DNA of 50,485 nt from Streptomyces mayonensis (lineage in GTDB: Bacteria; Actinomycetota; Actinomycetes; Streptomycetales; Streptomycetaceae). The stretch is taken from contig NZ_JACBYP010000056.1 of NCBI RefSeq assembly GCF_018982965.1, forward strand, positions 1 through 50,485, given 5' to 3'. Of this stretch, positions 48,972 through 50,485 are shown in pieces. Under the pieces are notes generated by a model. The model was not told the DNA's origin. It worked only from the letters and a program-made list of their open reading frames with translations, and searched no databases. The first letter of the stretch is position 1. Each line of letters begins with the position of its first letter. The translations under genes were made by a program, and so were the position numbers.

Positions 48972-49928
48972 ATGACCTCACCCGAGAACGTCCGCCGCGT
49001 CGCCTGCGTGGGCGCCGGCGTCATCGGCGGCGGCTGGGTCGCCCACTTCCTGGCGCGCGGCTACGACGTGACGGCCTGGGACCCGGCACCCGACGCCGGA
49101 CGCAAACTGCGCCGCCTGGTCGACGCCGCGTGGCCGACGCTCACCTCCCTCGGCCTGGCCGAGGGCGCTTCGACCGACCGGCTGACCGTGACCGACACCC
49201 TCGAACAGGCGGTTTCCGAGGCCGAGTTCGTCCAGGAGAGCGCGCCAGAGAAGCTCGACCTGAAGCGTGATCTGCTGGCCCGGCTGGACGCTGCGACACC
49301 GCCCGGCGTCGTCATCGCCTCCTCGACCTCCGGCTATCCGATGAGCGACATGCAGACCACGGCCGCGGACCCGTCGCGCCTGGTCGTCGGCCATCCGTTC
49401 AACCCGCCCTATCTCATCCCGCTCGTCGAGGTGGTCGGCGGCGAACACACCGACGCGGCGGCGGTCGCCTGGGCCTCGCGCTTCTACGAGGTCGCCGGCA
49501 AATCCGTCATCACGATGGACAACGAGGTCCCCGGCTTCATCGCGAACCGCCTCCAGGAGGCCCTGTGGCGCGAGGCGCTGCACATGGTCGCGAACGGCGA
49601 GGCGACGGTCCGGGACATCGACCTGTCGATCACCGAGGGTCCCGGGCTGCGCTGGGCGGTGATGGGCCCGATGCTGACGTTCGCACTCGCGGGCGGCGAG
49701 GGCGGGATGGCGCACATGCTGGACCACTTCGGCCCGTCGCTGAAGTCGCCGTGGACGCGTCTGGAAGCACCTGAACTGGACAAGCAGCTGTACGACGCGG
49801 TGGTGGCGGGCTGCGACGAGGCGGCCGACGGACGCTCCATCGCGGACCTGGTGGCCGAACGCGACCGGGGCGTCGTCGACGTGCTGCGCTCCACCGGCCG
49901 CCTGGACCGCGAGGAGGACTCCCGATGA
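48972..49928 (+). CDS. L-carnitine dehydrogenase (3-hydroxyacyl-CoA dehydrogenase family)
   Basis: A 318-residue NAD-dependent dehydrogenase. The Rossmann part reads VACVGAGVIGGGWVAHFLARGYDVTAWD; then come FVQESAPEKLDLKRDLLARLD, ASSTSGYPMSDMQ, the catalytic VVGHPFNPPYLIPLVEVVGG with its histidine, and VPGFIANRLQEALWREALHMVANGEATVRDID. Carnitine dehydrogenases of this size oxidise L-carnitine to 3-dehydrocarnitine, the substrate of the upstream BKACE. AAGGA upstream supports ATG 48972, and an ATGA overlap links it to the thioesterase. Other 3-hydroxy acids are possible but the three-gene context favours carnitine. Confidence 0.86.
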   Translation: MTSPENVRRVACVGAGVIGGGWVAHFLARGYDVTAWDPAPDAGRKLRRLVDAAWPTLTSLGLAEGASTDRLTVTDTLEQAVSEAEFVQESAPEKLDLKRDLLARLDAATPPGVVIASSTSGYPMSDMQTTAADPSRLVVGHPFNPPYLIPLVEVVGGEHTDAAAVAWASRFYEVAGKSVITMDNEVPGFIANRLQEALWREALHMVANGEATVRDIDLSITEGPGLRWAVMGPMLTFALAGGEGGMAHMLDHFGPSLKSPWTRLEAPELDKQLYDAVVAGCDEAADGRSIADLVAERDRGVVDVLRSTGRLDREEDSR

Positions 49929-50404
49929 CGCGGCTCCCGCTGTTCCACAGCACGGTGCGCCCGGAGTGGATCGACTACAACGGCCACATGAGCGAGGCCT
50001 TCTACGTCCTCGTCTTCGGCCACGCCACGGACGCGCTGATGATCGAGACGGGTCTGGACGGCGGATACCGCGAGTCCACCGGCTGCTCCCTCTACACCGT
50101 CGAGTCCCACGTCCGCTATCTCAAGGACGTACCCGAGGGCGCCCATCTCGCCATCCGTACGCGCGTGTTGGGGGCGGCCGCACGCAAGGCGCGCTTCGTG
50201 CACGAGATGTACACGGTGTCCGAACCGAGGTCGGAGCCGGAGCCGGGCGCGGCCCCGGTGGCGACGACGGAACTGCTCGCGGTCCACGTCGACCAGCGGG
50301 CGGGCCGGGCCACCGGGTTCCCGGACACCGTCCGGCACCACTTCACGGAGCTCACCGAGCCGGCTCCGGAGTGGGCGGGCCGCTCGATCGCCGCGGTGGG
50401 CTGA
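49925..50404 (+). CDS. Hotdog-fold thioesterase (betainyl-CoA thioesterase candidate)
   Basis: A 159-residue acyl-CoA thioesterase. The 4-hydroxybenzoyl-CoA thioesterase-like start is VRPEWIDYNGHMSEAFYVLVFGHATDAL, in which the D-x-N-G-H-M motif carries the active-site residues; the hotdog strands continue YTVESHVRYLKDVPEGAHLAIRTRVLG and ARKARFVHEMYTV. In carnitine-degradation operons this enzyme releases glycine betaine from betainyl-CoA. A short Pro/Glu-rich insertion (EPRSEPEPGAA) sits between the strands. Start overlaps the dehydrogenase stop (ATGA). Confidence 0.83.
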   Translation: MTRLPLFHSTVRPEWIDYNGHMSEAFYVLVFGHATDALMIETGLDGGYRESTGCSLYTVESHVRYLKDVPEGAHLAIRTRVLGAAARKARFVHEMYTVSEPRSEPEPGAAPVATTELLAVHVDQRAGRATGFPDTVRHHFTELTEPAPEWAGRSIAAVG

Positions 50405-50440
50405 CCGCCGCGGTTGCGCTAGCCGCGCCGGGTTGAGTGA

Positions 50441-50474
50441 CGCCCCCTGCGGCCCTGTCGGGCTGCCGGGGGCG
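50441..50474 (+). terminator. Rho-independent-type terminator after carnitine genes
   Basis: GCCCCCTGCGGCCC (50442-50455) pairs with GGGCTGCCGGGGGC (50460-50473) with one mismatch and one G-U pair around a 4-base loop, followed by CTTTCGTT. It is 37 bases after the thioesterase stop. Confidence 0.7.
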
Positions 50475-50485
50475 CTTTCGTTGCC

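Overview
The window is high-GC actinobacterial DNA, almost certainly a Streptomyces chromosome. GC is very high, third codon positions are mostly G or C, GTG and TTG starts are frequent, genes are often joined by ATGA/GTGA overlaps, and the protein families are typical of the genus. I do not name a species. There is no tRNA, rRNA, CRISPR array, insertion sequence or prophage.

Layout. (1) 90-2055, minus strand: a galactonate dehydratase-type enolase-superfamily enzyme and its FadR-type GntR regulator, with an AT-rich control region upstream. (2) 2386-3995, plus: a DJ-1/PfpI protein, a small beta-rich protein and a small membrane protein, closed by a strong hairpin at 4014-4049. (3) 4406-32459, plus: one tightly packed operon of about 28 kb for a Wzx/Wzy-type exopolysaccharide. 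It holds an initiating phosphoglycosyltransferase, a GDP-mannose dehydrogenase-like enzyme, three glycosyltransferases, two Wzz-like proteins with decayed kinase domains, an asparagine synthetase-type amidotransferase, a two-domain oxidoreductase, a heparinase-type lyase, a beta-helix lipoprotein, a Wzy-like polymerase, a nucleotide-sugar tailoring set (C-methyltransferase, cytidylyltransferase, PIG-L deacetylase, epimerase/reductase, DUF4910 protein, 3,5-epimerase, class III aminotransferase), a flippase and a pyruvyltransferase. Most junctions overlap by 4 or 11 bases, so one promoter near 4100-4400 probably drives the whole set.

(4) 32493-34926, minus: a PAP2 phosphatase, a TPR-like protein and a protein that joins a MerR DNA-binding domain to domains II and III of the bacterial DNA polymerase sliding clamp. 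The fusion gene has a textbook MerR-type promoter (19-bp spacer containing a dyad) and is probably translated from a leaderless mRNA. I consider this the most remarkable item in the window. (5) 35028-36482, minus: a secreted GH30 glycosidase with its own promoter and a 17-bp-stem terminator. (6) 36806-43631, minus: a catabolic operon (TIM-barrel isomerase, DhaK-DhaL kinase, RpiB isomerase, GntP permease, LtnD-like dehydrogenase, GntR regulator) whose three core enzymes match the L-erythrulose to D-erythrose-4-phosphate route. (7) 43873-46718: a phosphotransferase-fold protein and an ABC exporter, convergent. (8) 47008-50404, plus: an XRE-TetR double-HTH regulator followed by carnitine-degradation genes (BKACE, L-carnitine dehydrogenase, thioesterase), ending in a terminator.

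In the polysaccharide operon the enzymes suggest a uronic acid-containing polymer. GDP-mannuronate (or a similar uronate) would be made by the dehydrogenase, perhaps amidated by the AsnB-like protein, decorated with a C-methylated deoxysugar and pyruvate, polymerised by Wzy with the two Wzz-like proteins, and edited or cleaved by the beta-helix and heparinase-type proteins. The substrates are inference; the families are read directly from the sequence.
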